Shown piece after piece: positions 9,464 through 17,815 of a stretch of DNA of 64,000 nucleotides. The stretch comes from Mycobacterium sp. ACS1612. Its GTDB lineage: Bacteria > Actinomycetota > Actinomycetes > Mycobacteriales > Mycobacteriaceae. The translations under genes were made by a program, and so were the position numbers. Each line of letters begins with the position of its first letter. Positions within the stretch are counted from its first letter, which is position 1. The notes below the pieces were generated by a model. That model saw nothing but the letters and a program-made list of their open reading frames with translations. It did not search any database and was not told the DNA's origin. Where the stretch lies: assembly GCF_001667505.1 (NCBI RefSeq), contig NZ_LZHZ01000004.1:62001-126000 (forward strand), given 5' to 3'.

Positions 9464-10186
9464 TCAATCGTCGGTTCGCGCGGCGCCGCGCCGCTTGGTC
9501 GCCTTGGCGATGAGCTCCTTGACCTCTTCGAGGTGCACCATCATCGACTCTTGCGCTGCACCCGGATCGTGGTCGCGGACAGCTTCGTAGATGCGGCGAT
9601 GCCCGCGCGTCGAGATGCGCCGGCCCGCCCTGGTGGCGTGTGAATACTGCCGCACGTCATGGGTCCAGTCGCCGGTCATCGCCTGCAACGACTCCAGCAG
9701 CGGGTTCTGCGCCGCGCGGGCCAGCAGCGTGTGGAACTCGACGTCCAACCGCAGCGACTCGGACTGCAGCAGATTCTCGTGTGACCGGTCCAACACGTCG
9801 CCGAGCTGTAGCAGATTCGACGCGGTCGCCCGGCTGGCGGCCAGCGCCGCGATCGACGGCTCGATGATCTCCCGCAGTTCCGCGGCGTAGGACGCCGACG
9901 CGTCCTCGGCGGTCAGGTTGCGAAGATTACCCGAATTGCGTTGTACATCAAGCACAGTCGTCCCGCGGCCCGGCCTGCGCTCGATGAGGCGTTTGGCCTC
10001 GAGCTCGTGCATCGCCTCTCGCAGCGTCGAGCGCGATACGTCGAACTTCTCCGCCAACTCCCGCTCGGACGGCAGCCGCGAACCGGGGGCCAACTCACTG
10101 GTGGCGATCAGCCGTTCGAAGTGCGCGGCCAGCACCACCGAGATGTTCTGATTGCGACGCGGTACCGGCAGCTGGGCCATCGGCAC
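9464..10186 (-). CDS. GntR/FadR family regulator (FCD domain)
   Basis: A 240-residue regulator. The N-terminal winged HTH (residues about 14-80) shows the GntR pattern: GSRLPSERELAEKFDVSRSTLREAMHELEAKRLIERRPGRGT. An all-helical FCD ligand domain with metal-type residues follows (EFHTLLARAAQNPLL, HRRIYEAVRDHD). FCD regulators respond to carboxylic acids or amino acid derivatives. It is divergent from the ABC transporter/amidase operon, and a FadR-type palindrome lies in the shared promoter region. It probably controls uptake and cleavage of the transported amide or amino acid. Confidence 0.92.
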   Translation of the reverse strand: MPMAQLPVPRRNQNISVVLAAHFERLIATSELAPGSRLPSERELAEKFDVSRSTLREAMHELEAKRLIERRPGRGTTVLDVQRNSGNLRNLTAEDASASYAAELREIIEPSIAALAASRATASNLLQLGDVLDRSHENLLQSESLRLDVEFHTLLARAAQNPLLESLQAMTGDWTHDVRQYSHATRAGRRISTRGHRRIYEAVRDHDPGAAQESMMVHLEEVKELIAKATKRRGAARTDD

Positions 10187-10322
10187 AGCATAGGGCAGGC
10201 ACCTCGCGCGTCGCGTTGATCACGCTATGTAAACGGCAACGCCACAGGTGTAAAAGGTTGGTAAATCACACCATCTCGCCTCTCGTAAAGCGCGGCGGCG
10301 GCCTAACGTACGCGGAGTCACT

Positions 10323-10333
10323 TGGTCGGACCA
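10323..10333. promoter_or_regulatory. FadR-type operator TGGTCGGACCA
   Basis: An 11-bp palindrome, TGGTC-G-GACCA, fits the TGGTnnnACCA core bound by FadR/FCD-type GntR proteins. It lies 27 bp before the ATG of the substrate-binding-protein gene and in the gap divergent to the GntR gene, a position suited to roadblock repression. An AGGAGG Shine-Dalgarno follows at 10345-10350. Confidence 0.6.
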
Positions 10334-10360
10334 TCCGGCCAATTAGGAGGGATCGGGACC

Positions 10361-11278
10361 ATGACACCTCGAGTCGTGCGGACATTGGCCGCCGCATTGT
10401 GCGCCGCCGCGGCCCTGGCCGGCTGCTCCACCGACAGCAACAAGGCGCAGCCGTCGGCAGCCAGCAGTGAGTACGCCGACGTCGCCAGCTCCCCCGCCTG
10501 CACCAAACTGCGCCAGGACCACCCAGCCCTCGCCGGTAAGACGATGCGCAACGCGATCAACCCGTACACCCCGGGCTATGAGACCGTCGACCCCACCGAC
10601 CCGAGCAAGTACCAGGGCTTCGACATCGACCTGGGCAACGCAATCGGCGCGTGCCTCGGATTCTCGGTGAGCTACGTGCCGGTCGGCTTCTCCGAACTGG
10701 TCCCGACCGTCGCCAGCGGGCGCGCCGACTGGATCCTGTCGAACCTGTACGCAACCAAGGAGCGGGCCCAGGGCGGCGTCGATTTCGTAAGCTACTCAAA
10801 GGTTTTCGACGGCATCCTGGTCAAGAACGGCAACCCGAAGAAGATCACCGGCATCGACACTTCGCTGTGCGGCCTCACGGTGGCGCTGAACAAGGGCTAC
10901 GTCGAGGTGCCGCTGGTCGAGGCCGTCGGGCCCAAATGCCAGTCGCAGGGTAAGCCCGCCCCCACCACCAGCCTGTTCGACAACAGCTCCGACTGCGTGC
11001 AGGCCATCCTGGCCGGCCGCGCCGACTCCTACATGAACGACATCAACACCGTGAAGCGCTACATCGCCGAACACCCCAACGATCTGGCTTCCGCCGACAC
11101 GGTGATGCTCGACTACACGATCGGTATCGGCGTGCCCCGAGGCAATCACGACCTGCGCGACGCCGTCATCGGCGCGCTGAACGAGATTCAGTCGACCGGT
11201 CTGCAAGGCAAACTCGCGACCAAGTGGAAGCTCGATGAGAACGCGGTGGCCCAGCCCACCGTGCTCAGCGCCGACTGA
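10361..11278 (+). CDS. ABC transporter substrate-binding lipoprotein (polar amino acid type)
   Basis: A 305-residue extracytoplasmic solute-binding protein. It has a lipoprotein signal with lipobox LAGC near residues 18-21 (acylated Cys followed by STDS) and a periplasmic-binding-protein family 3 fold (GFDIDLGNAIGACLGF, GRADWILSNLYATKERAQGGVDF, LAGRADSYMNDI). This family binds amino acids or related small polar ligands. The start is the ATG after the strong AGGAGG at 10345. Its stop and the start of the permease/ATPase gene overlap by one base. Substrate may be an amide or guanidino compound given the neighbouring amidase and dimethylargininase-like gene; this is inference. Confidence 0.9.
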   Translation: MTPRVVRTLAAALCAAAALAGCSTDSNKAQPSAASSEYADVASSPACTKLRQDHPALAGKTMRNAINPYTPGYETVDPTDPSKYQGFDIDLGNAIGACLGFSVSYVPVGFSELVPTVASGRADWILSNLYATKERAQGGVDFVSYSKVFDGILVKNGNPKKITGIDTSLCGLTVALNKGYVEVPLVEAVGPKCQSQGKPAPTTSLFDNSSDCVQAILAGRADSYMNDINTVKRYIAEHPNDLASADTVMLDYTIGIGVPRGNHDLRDAVIGALNEIQSTGLQGKLATKWKLDENAVAQPTVLSAD

Positions 11279-12822
11279 TGGACAAGTTCACCCACTACCT
11301 GACCACCGGCTGGCTGCTCGATGGCATCGTCTTCACGCTGCAGCTGACCCTGTACGGCTTCGCCGGGGGTCTGCTGCTGGGCCTAATGCTCGCCCTGGCC
11401 CAGTTGACCCGGTTCAAACCGCTGACCGTGCTGGCCCGCACCTACGTCGTCATCTACCGGGGCACACCGCTGATCCTGCAGATGGTTTTCGTGTTCACCG
11501 CGCTGCCCCACGCCGGCATCTCGTTCCCGCCGTTGATGGCGGCGTCGGTGGCGTTGGCCATGAACGAGGCGGCGTTCTTCGCCGAGATCTTCCGGTCCGG
11601 GGTGCGCGCCGTTGACCCCGGCCAGTTGGCCGCGGCCCGCGCGCTCGGGCTGGTGCCCAGAGTGGTGGCGCTGCGCATCGTCGTACCGCAGGTCGCCCGC
11701 GTGTCGGTGCCCGCGCTCGGGAACGAGGCCATCGCCACGATGAAGAACTCGGCGCTGGCCTCGATCATCGCGGTGCCCGAATTGACGCTGCGCACACAGC
11801 AACTGACATCGGCGACGTTCGACTACTTCTCCATCTACTTCGCCACCGGCGTGATGTACCTGGCGCTGACCGGCGCGCTGACCGTGGTGCAGCTGCTGCT
11901 GGAGGATGCGCTCAACCTCGACCGCGGCCGCAAGCGCTCGGCGCTGTCGCGCATGGTGCCGCTGCCGCGAAGCCAATCCGCGCCGAGCGCAGCACCCGAT
12001 GACACACCACCGCCGCCACTGGATCTGGACGCCGCCGCACCCCGCACCATCGGCGCCAAATTGATCCAGCTGACCGGGGTCGCCAAGGCCTACGGCGAGC
12101 ACACCATCTTCGACGGCGTCGACCTGAGCATCCGCTCCGGTGAGGTGGTGGCACTGCTGGGGCCCAGCGGCTCCGGCAAGAGCACGCTGTTGCGGATGAT
12201 CAACGGGCTCGAGGAGATCGACGCGGGGACCATCACGGTGGCTGGCGCCCGGATCGGATACGACGAACGCGGCCGACGCCTTTCGGTGCGCCAGGCGGCC
12301 GAACAACGCCAGCAGCTCGGCATCGGGATCGTCTTCCAGCACTTCAACCTGTTCAGCCACCTCTCGGCGCGCATGAACGTCGCCGGACCGCTGCACTGGA
12401 CCGGCACCGCCAAACTCGAGGCGGAGGCCACCGCCGATGCGCTACTGGCGAAAGTCGGTATGGCGCAACGCGCCGACGCGCTGCCGCGTCAACTCTCCGG
12501 CGGCCAGCAGCAACGGGTCGGCATTGCGCGGGCGCTGGCGCCACGCCCGCGGGTGCTGCTACTCGACGAGCCGACCAGCGCATTGGATCCCGAGCTGATC
12601 GCCGGTGTGCTCGACGTGATCCGGGGGCTGGCCCATCAGCAGGGCCTGACCATGTTGATCGCCACCCACCAACTCGGCTTCGCCAACGAGATCGCCGACC
12701 GCGTGGTGTTCATGGCCAACGGCAACATCGTCGAACAAGGACCGGCGGCCGAGGTCATCGGCGCGCCCACGCACGAAATCACCCGGCGCTTCATGACCGC
12801 GATGCGCGCGGCGGAAGTCTAG
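11278..12822 (+). CDS. Fused ABC permease-ATPase (amino acid importer)
   Basis: One 514-residue polypeptide holds both membrane and motor parts of an importer. Residues 1-215 are a His/Glu/Gln-type permease (FTLQLTLYGFAGGLLLGL, GTPLILQ) with the EAA loop AAARALGLVPRVVALRIVVPQ (about 118-138). Residues about 222-258 are a Pro/Ala-rich linker. Residues about 260-514 are an ATPase with Walker A GPSGSGKS (295-302), Q-loop VFQHFNLF, signature LSGGQQQRVGIARAL and Walker B VLLLDEPTSALD. These are usually separate genes. A homodimer would supply two permease and two ATPase domains. The acetamidase gene follows after 15 bp. Confidence 0.93.
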   Translation: MDKFTHYLTTGWLLDGIVFTLQLTLYGFAGGLLLGLMLALAQLTRFKPLTVLARTYVVIYRGTPLILQMVFVFTALPHAGISFPPLMAASVALAMNEAAFFAEIFRSGVRAVDPGQLAAARALGLVPRVVALRIVVPQVARVSVPALGNEAIATMKNSALASIIAVPELTLRTQQLTSATFDYFSIYFATGVMYLALTGALTVVQLLLEDALNLDRGRKRSALSRMVPLPRSQSAPSAAPDDTPPPPLDLDAAAPRTIGAKLIQLTGVAKAYGEHTIFDGVDLSIRSGEVVALLGPSGSGKSTLLRMINGLEEIDAGTITVAGARIGYDERGRRLSVRQAAEQRQQLGIGIVFQHFNLFSHLSARMNVAGPLHWTGTAKLEAEATADALLAKVGMAQRADALPRQLSGGQQQRVGIARALAPRPRVLLLDEPTSALDPELIAGVLDVIRGLAHQQGLTMLIATHQLGFANEIADRVVFMANGNIVEQGPAAEVIGAPTHEITRRFMTAMRAAEV

Positions 12823-12837
12823 AGGAGGAGTCCACCA

Positions 12838-13932
12838 ATGCCACCTGTCTCATCGATCAGCCCTGCCCGCACTGTTCTGCAGTCCGGGTCGGGACCCGTG
12901 ACCGGCAGGCACTACCTGCCGTCGCGGCCCGCCGAGGTGCAGTGGGGCTGGCTGCCCAATGCGGCCACCGCGCCGGTCATCGAAGTCGACAGCGGAGACA
13001 CCATCACCATCGACACCGTCAGCCACGAAGGGATTCTCGAGGACCAGGGCCGCGATCCGGTCCGCTTCCTCGCCGGATTCGGGGTCCGCGAGGACGAGGT
13101 GCTCGACGACATGATCGCCATCGCTGAGACCGGTCCCACCCACGACATCGACGACGGGCCGCACGTGGTGACCGGGCCGATCGCGGTGAATCAGGCCAGG
13201 GCCGGCGACGTCCTGCGCATCGACGTGGTGGAGCTGACGCAACGCGCCCCGTACGGCTTCATCAGCATGCGGCACGGTTTCGGCGCGCTGCCCGAAGAAC
13301 TGCCAGCCGAGGGCATGATGTTCAGCCACTTCTGTGAGGTCGACCCGACCGGCAGCGTCGGCAGAATCGCTGTCGCCCAACGGTTTTTGCAGTTCCCGCT
13401 GGCCCCGTTCCTCGGTCTGATGGGGGTGGCGCGCAACACCGGTGATCGGGTGCCCTCCGTGCCGCCCGGTGACCACGGCGGCAACATGGACGTCAAGCAC
13501 GCGGTGGCGGGCTCGACCGTGTTCCTGCCGGTGCAGGTGGACGGGGCGTCGTTCTACGTCGGCGACCCACATTTCGCGCAGGGCAACGGCGAGGTGGCGC
13601 TGACCGCGCTGGAGGCGCCGTTGCGCGCCACGCTGCGGCTGACCGTGCTGCGCGGCGACGAGCGCACCAACGCGATCGGCCCGTTGACGTCACCGATGGT
13701 CGAAACGTCCTCGCACTGGATCCCCACCGGCATGGACGTCGACCTCGACGAAGCGATGCGCACCGCCGTACGAAACGCGGTGGCGTTGCTACATCAACGC
13801 TTCGACATCCCCGAACCCGTTGTCCTAGCCTATCTTTCGGCCGCGGCCGACTTCGAGGTCAGCCAGGTGGTCGACACGGTCAAGGGTGTGCACTGCATGA
13901 TCGCCAAACGCGACTTCGCGGCCTGGTTCTGA
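12838..13932 (+). CDS. Acetamidase/formamidase family hydrolase
   Basis: A 364-residue FmdA/AmdA-family enzyme that hydrolyses short amides to ammonia and an acid. Family blocks include WGWLPNAATAPVIEVDSGDTITIDTVSHEG, GPIAVNQARAGDVLRIDVVEL, PGDHGGNMDVKHAVAGSTVFLPV and DPHFAQGNGEVALTALE. A GAGGAG ribosome-binding site precedes the ATG. As the last gene of the transporter operon it probably acts on the imported compound or its product. The family also includes members acting on larger amides, so acetamide is only one possibility. It is convergent with the dimethylargininase-like gene, with 5 bp between. Confidence 0.92.
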   Translation: MPPVSSISPARTVLQSGSGPVTGRHYLPSRPAEVQWGWLPNAATAPVIEVDSGDTITIDTVSHEGILEDQGRDPVRFLAGFGVREDEVLDDMIAIAETGPTHDIDDGPHVVTGPIAVNQARAGDVLRIDVVELTQRAPYGFISMRHGFGALPEELPAEGMMFSHFCEVDPTGSVGRIAVAQRFLQFPLAPFLGLMGVARNTGDRVPSVPPGDHGGNMDVKHAVAGSTVFLPVQVDGASFYVGDPHFAQGNGEVALTALEAPLRATLRLTVLRGDERTNAIGPLTSPMVETSSHWIPTGMDVDLDEAMRTAVRNAVALLHQRFDIPEPVVLAYLSAAADFEVSQVVDTVKGVHCMIAKRDFAAWF

Positions 13933-13937
13933 GCCGC

Positions 13938-14708
13938 TCAGATGCCGCGAAGCCGAACCGAAAGGCACGTCACACAGCCCTCGAGCTTCTCGAACTCGCC
14001 GATGTCGACGAGCACCGGTTCGTAACCGCGCGCGGTCAGCAGGTCAGCGGTTTCAGGGGCGGCCGACGACATCAGCAGCTTCCGGTCGCCGAGCAGCACC
14101 ACGTGCGCGCCCGGCTCCTCGGGCACCGCGAGGAACGCCGGGAACACCGTCGGATCGTCGACCACCGGCTCGTAGCCGATGATCGCGCCGTCCGGCAGCG
14201 CGGTCACCGCCGATTTGAGGTGCAGCGCCTTCGTCAACGGCACCGTGATCACCGTCGCGCCGTACGCCGCGAGGTGTTCCGCCAGCTGCCGGATCCCCTC
14301 GGCGTTCGTGCGCCCGGACTGCCCGACGTACACCGTGCCGCCGTGCTTCAGGACGTCTCCGCCGTCAAGCACACCGGGCGCCTCGATGTGCACGACGCGG
14401 TAACCCAATTCAGCGACCACCTTCTCGGTGCCCGCGGCCTCGGAGCGTCGCTCGGCGGCGCCCGACCGCGCGATCACGGCGAGATCCCCGTAGACGACGA
14501 CGGTGTCCTCGACGAACACGCTGTCGGGGGATTCCGGCGCCGGCTCGACTTCAGTCAACCGCCAGCCCGCGTCGACGAACGCCCGGACGTAGCCGTCCCA
14601 CTGTTTCATCGCGACGTCCGGGTCGACAGGCGACCGCTCGAGGTGGGTCAGCAGTCCTTCTGCCAGGCGCGGACCGGGCCGTCGCACCAGGGCCTTCTTG
14701 GCATGCAC
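13938..14708 (-). CDS. Dimethylargininase-like amidinohydrolase (DDAH)
   Basis: A 256-residue enzyme of the guanidino-group-modifying superfamily. Bacterial DDAHs convert N-methylated arginines to citrulline and methylamine; other members act on arginine-like guanidines. Visible active-site elements are PDSVFVEDT (near 61-69), GGDVLKHG, His163 in LHLKSAVTAL and the catalytic Cys248 in the C-terminal VTCLSVRL. The start is a GTG at 14708; the nearby ATG is out of frame. It faces away from the CYP125-like gene across a 61-bp gap containing an inverted repeat, and ends against the amidase gene. A link with the ABC importer is plausible but unproven. Confidence 0.88.
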   Translation of the reverse strand: MHAKKALVRRPGPRLAEGLLTHLERSPVDPDVAMKQWDGYVRAFVDAGWRLTEVEPAPESPDSVFVEDTVVVYGDLAVIARSGAAERRSEAAGTEKVVAELGYRVVHIEAPGVLDGGDVLKHGGTVYVGQSGRTNAEGIRQLAEHLAAYGATVITVPLTKALHLKSAVTALPDGAIIGYEPVVDDPTVFPAFLAVPEEPGAHVVLLGDRKLLMSSAAPETADLLTARGYEPVLVDIGEFEKLEGCVTCLSVRLRGI

Positions 14709-14735
14709 GGTCCCGATCGTACGGTCGCGGCACGG

Positions 14736-14762
14736 CCATACACTTGACATAGCCGTGTATGG
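14736..14762. promoter_or_regulatory. Inverted repeat CCATACAC-N11-GTGTATGG, operator/promoter of CYP125-like gene
   Basis: Perfect 8-bp arms at 14736-14743 and 14755-14762 enclose a TTGACA hexamer (14744-14749). TATGGT (14758-14763) fits a -10 box whose start point would fall on the A of the ATG at 14770, giving a leaderless mRNA. The position suits repression by the TetR encoded downstream of the P450. Confidence 0.55.
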
Positions 14763-14769
14763 TCAGACT

Positions 14770-15999
14770 ATGACGCAGACCACATGCCCTTTCGGCCACG
14801 GGTATGACTTCACCGACCCCGACGTCCTGCTCAAGGGCATCCCCGTCACCGAGTTCGCGCAACTTCGCAAGACCGCGCCGGTGTGGTGGAACGAGCAGAA
14901 GGAGTCGATCTTCGACGACGGCGGCTACTGGGTGATCAGCCGTCACGCCGACATCAAAGAGATCTCCCGCAACGGCAACCTGTGGTCCACCAACCGCAAG
15001 GGTGTCGTGATGCGAATGCCCGAAGGCTCCACGCCTGAGCAACTCGAGCTGACCAAGGCCCTGCTGATCAACCACGATGCGCCCGAGCACACCCGGCTAC
15101 GCAAGATCGTCTCCCGGCTGTTCACCCCGCGAGCCGTCGCCACGCTGGAAGAGAAGCTAGCCGTGGCCGCCAGCGAAATCGTCGCCGCCGCAAAGGAAAA
15201 GGGATCAGGTAACTTCGTTGACGACATCGCGATGGGCCTGCCGCTACTGGCGATCGCCGATCTGTTGGGGGTACCCGAGGCGGACCGCGAGAAGTTGTTC
15301 CACTGGACCAACCTGATCATGAACACCGACGACCCGGACTTCGAGGCGGACGTCATCGCCGCCAACGCTGAGTTGATGGGTTACGCCTACAACATGGCCG
15401 AGGAGCGGCGTCGCTGCCCGGCGGACGACATCGTCACCCGACTGGTGCAGGCCGACATCGACGGCGAGGCCATCGAAGACGTCGAGTTCGCGTTCTTCGT
15501 CATCCTGCTCGCCGTCGCGGGCAACGAGACCACCCGCAACGCGATGACACACGGCATGAACGCATTCTTCGAGAATCCCGACCAGTGGGAGTTGTTCAAG
15601 CGTGAGCGGCCGGAGACCACCGCCGACGAGATCGTCCGCTGGGCTACGCCGGTGCACTGCTTCCAGCGGACGGCGTTGGCGGACACCGACATCGGCGGGG
15701 TCACCATTCGCGAGGGCCAGCGGGTCGGCCTGTTCTACAGCTCCGCCAACTACGACGACGAGGTGTTCGAGTCCCCCTTCCGATTTGATATCCGCCGGGA
15801 CCCGAACCCGCATCTCGGCTTCGGCGGCAACGGCGCGCACTACTGCATCGGTGCCAACCTGGCCCGCATGGAGATCAAGCTGATTTTCAACGAGCTGGCC
15901 AGTCAGGTTCCGGATATCGCCAAACTGGCCGAACCTCAACGGCTTCGGTCCGGTTGGATCAACGGGGTCAAGGAGCTGCAAGTCTCCTACCGCGGATAG
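14770..15999 (+). CDS. Cytochrome P450, CYP125-family-like (steroid side-chain/alkyl omega-hydroxylase type)
   Basis: A 409-residue soluble P450. It has I-helix AVAGNETTRN (Asn-Glu in place of the common Asp), an ExxR motif in the K-helix region (TADEIVRWATPV follows) and haem ligand loop GFGGNGAHYCIGANLAR. Nearly every block parallels what I recall of M. tuberculosis CYP125A1 (FDFTDPD, FTPRAV, LFHWTN, PADDIVTxLxQADIDGE, RLRSGWxNG). CYP125 oxidises the terminal methyl of the cholesterol side chain. As this gene sits outside a cholesterol locus it is probably a paralog with its own substrate. A TetR gene follows after 9 bp. Confidence 0.9.
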   Translation: MTQTTCPFGHGYDFTDPDVLLKGIPVTEFAQLRKTAPVWWNEQKESIFDDGGYWVISRHADIKEISRNGNLWSTNRKGVVMRMPEGSTPEQLELTKALLINHDAPEHTRLRKIVSRLFTPRAVATLEEKLAVAASEIVAAAKEKGSGNFVDDIAMGLPLLAIADLLGVPEADREKLFHWTNLIMNTDDPDFEADVIAANAELMGYAYNMAEERRRCPADDIVTRLVQADIDGEAIEDVEFAFFVILLAVAGNETTRNAMTHGMNAFFENPDQWELFKRERPETTADEIVRWATPVHCFQRTALADTDIGGVTIREGQRVGLFYSSANYDDEVFESPFRFDIRRDPNPHLGFGGNGAHYCIGANLARMEIKLIFNELASQVPDIAKLAEPQRLRSGWINGVKELQVSYRG

Positions 16000-16008
16000 C
16001 ATCGGCGC

Positions 16009-16650
16009 GTGCGCACCCACGGCTGGTCGGGCTCGGCCCCCGCGACGGACGAGGAGGCCATTGCCCGCATCCTCGACGCCGCCAGCAAGGCGATCGACGC
16101 CAAGGGCGCCGACTTCTCCATCACCGACGTCGCACGCGCGTTGGGCGTCACCCGCCAGACCGTCTATCGGTATTTCCCGAGCACCGACGCGCTGCTGGTA
16201 GCGGCCGCCGTGCGTGCCGCAAGCGCCTTCCTGGACCGGCTGGCCGCACATTTGCAGGGCGTCTCGGATCCGGCCGAGGCGGTCGCCGAGGGCGTCGCGA
16301 CCGCGCTGGAGTGGTTACCGCGGGACAAACATCTGGGCCTGTTGATCGTTCCCGGGCGGCCCAGTCGGCACACCGAGGAAGTGACGTCCGACGTCGCGTT
16401 GGACTTCGCGCATTCGATGGTGCGCCGGTTCGACGTGGATTGGGCCGGCCTCGGGTTCACCGACGGCGAGCTCGACGAACTCGCCGAGCATCTGCTGCGC
16501 ATCATCCAGTCGTTCGTGATCGACCCCGGCCGCCCGCCTCGCACAGGGGACGATCTGCGGGCTTATCTGAAGCGCTGGGTCGGCGAGGCTATACGACCCT
16601 CAGCGGCAACGACTTCCGTGGCTCGAACACGAACGTCGCCCCGCCACTGA
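16009..16650 (+). CDS. TetR family regulator of the P450 operon
   Basis: A 213-residue protein starting at GTG 16009, nine bases after the P450 stop. The HTH occupies about residues 17-62 (ARILDAASKAIDAKGADF, VARALGVTRQTVYRYFPSTDALL). Co-transcription with the P450 and the inverted repeat in front of the P450 suggest autoregulation. The last 21 codons overlap the 3' end of the convergent unknown gene by 62 bp; the basic tail (TSVARTRTSPRH) looks non-conserved and may be a run-on from loss of an earlier stop. Confidence 0.88.
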   Translation: MRTHGWSGSAPATDEEAIARILDAASKAIDAKGADFSITDVARALGVTRQTVYRYFPSTDALLVAAAVRAASAFLDRLAAHLQGVSDPAEAVAEGVATALEWLPRDKHLGLLIVPGRPSRHTEEVTSDVALDFAHSMVRRFDVDWAGLGFTDGELDELAEHLLRIIQSFVIDPGRPPRTGDDLRAYLKRWVGEAIRPSAATTSVARTRTSPRH

Positions 16651-17815
16651 CCTTCGCCACGGATACTTCCGGCAATTCTTTTGCCGCGGTGTCGGTTTCG
16701 AACACGCGAGCAGTCCACTCGGCGTCGGTTCCTACAACCTCGACATCCAGGTGGGGATCGACCGCGGCGACCGCCGCCTGCAGCGGACGGGTCTCGGCGG
16801 GGCTGATCAGCGACACCCAGGCGCCGTCCTCGTGGGCCGCTGAGCGCCGGACATGCATCGTGTCCGCGCCGAACTCGGCGGACACGTAGGCGGACGGGTT
16901 GAACAGCGGATGCAACTCCAGCATCCGGACCGCGCCGTCGATGTCCTTTGACAGGCCGAGTGCGCGGTGGACGCGTTCGCCGGCGACGCCCGCCAATCCG
17001 ATCAGTTGCTTGGTGCAGATCTCGTTCGCCAGTTCGGTGTTCGTTCCCGCGCGCTTGCCGACCGCGAGCACGAACGACAGGTTCAGCAGGTGCATCTGCA
17101 GCGCGACCTCATCAGCCATCCGCACCAGCGCGGAGTGGGAGAAGGCGGCGAAGTCGAAGTCGGAGACCAGGTCACCGGAGTAGTCGCTCTGCCCTTGCTC
17201 GTTGGTGTCGATCGGGGCGAGTTCGGTTGCGGCAGCCCGGGTTCTGCGGATGACGTCCAGCGCGGGGTGGTCGTCGACTTCCGGATATGACTCGTCGATG
17301 ATCACCGTCCACGCGCAGTGCGGCTGGCGGTCGGCGGGCACTCGCGGCGGCCGGTGGATCGGCCTGATCTGCGCCCGCCGGTTGGTGGCCACCGCGGTGG
17401 CGTCGAACGTCGGGTCTTCGATGTCGTGGCACATGCCGCGGACGTACTCCTCGCCCATCGGCTCGACGTCCAGCAGTGCCCCGCAATGGTCGAGATGGAA
17501 CTCGCCGTGCCACCGGTCGTGCACGGTGTAGCGGAAATCCATGAACTGCGGCGGTGCGCCGATGTCGAGCTGTAGGCCTTTGAAGATCGTGATGACGTCG
17601 TCACCCTCGTAGCGCAGCGCCCGCTGCATCCGCCTGGTGTAGATCGGGCTGGCGCCCATCCACTCCTCGATCGCGATCTGCAGCATCTCCTCGCGCCCGA
17701 AATTGCTGATGCACCAGGCCATTCCGGAGCGGTCGATCATCTGCCCGATCAGCAGCAGCTCGGGCACCAGCGTCGCAAGCTGCTCACGCGACAGGCCGGC
17801 GTACCTACTTGTCAT
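16589..17815 (-). CDS. Conserved-looking protein of unknown family
   Basis: A 408-residue soluble protein I cannot assign. It starts TSRYAGLSREQLATLVPELLLIGQMIDRSGMAW and has a Trp/His/Cys-rich middle (FRYTVHDRWHGEFHLDHCGALLDVEPM, GMCHDIEDPTFDAT) that could form a metal or cofactor site. The C-terminal half is more ordinary, with no signal peptide or membrane segment. Its start overlaps the end of the carboxymuconolactone-decarboxylase-like gene by 11 bp, so it is translated with that gene and belongs to the same operon as the dehydrogenase and SDR. Base composition and frame use are ordinary for coding. A catabolic hydrolase or regulator of the operon are both possible. Confidence 0.75.
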   Translation of the reverse strand: MTSRYAGLSREQLATLVPELLLIGQMIDRSGMAWCISNFGREEMLQIAIEEWMGASPIYTRRMQRALRYEGDDVITIFKGLQLDIGAPPQFMDFRYTVHDRWHGEFHLDHCGALLDVEPMGEEYVRGMCHDIEDPTFDATAVATNRRAQIRPIHRPPRVPADRQPHCAWTVIIDESYPEVDDHPALDVIRRTRAAATELAPIDTNEQGQSDYSGDLVSDFDFAAFSHSALVRMADEVALQMHLLNLSFVLAVGKRAGTNTELANEICTKQLIGLAGVAGERVHRALGLSKDIDGAVRMLELHPLFNPSAYVSAEFGADTMHVRRSAAHEDGAWVSLISPAETRPLQAAVAAVDPHLDVEVVGTDAEWTARVFETDTAAKELPEVSVAKVSGGATFVFEPRKSLPLRVV

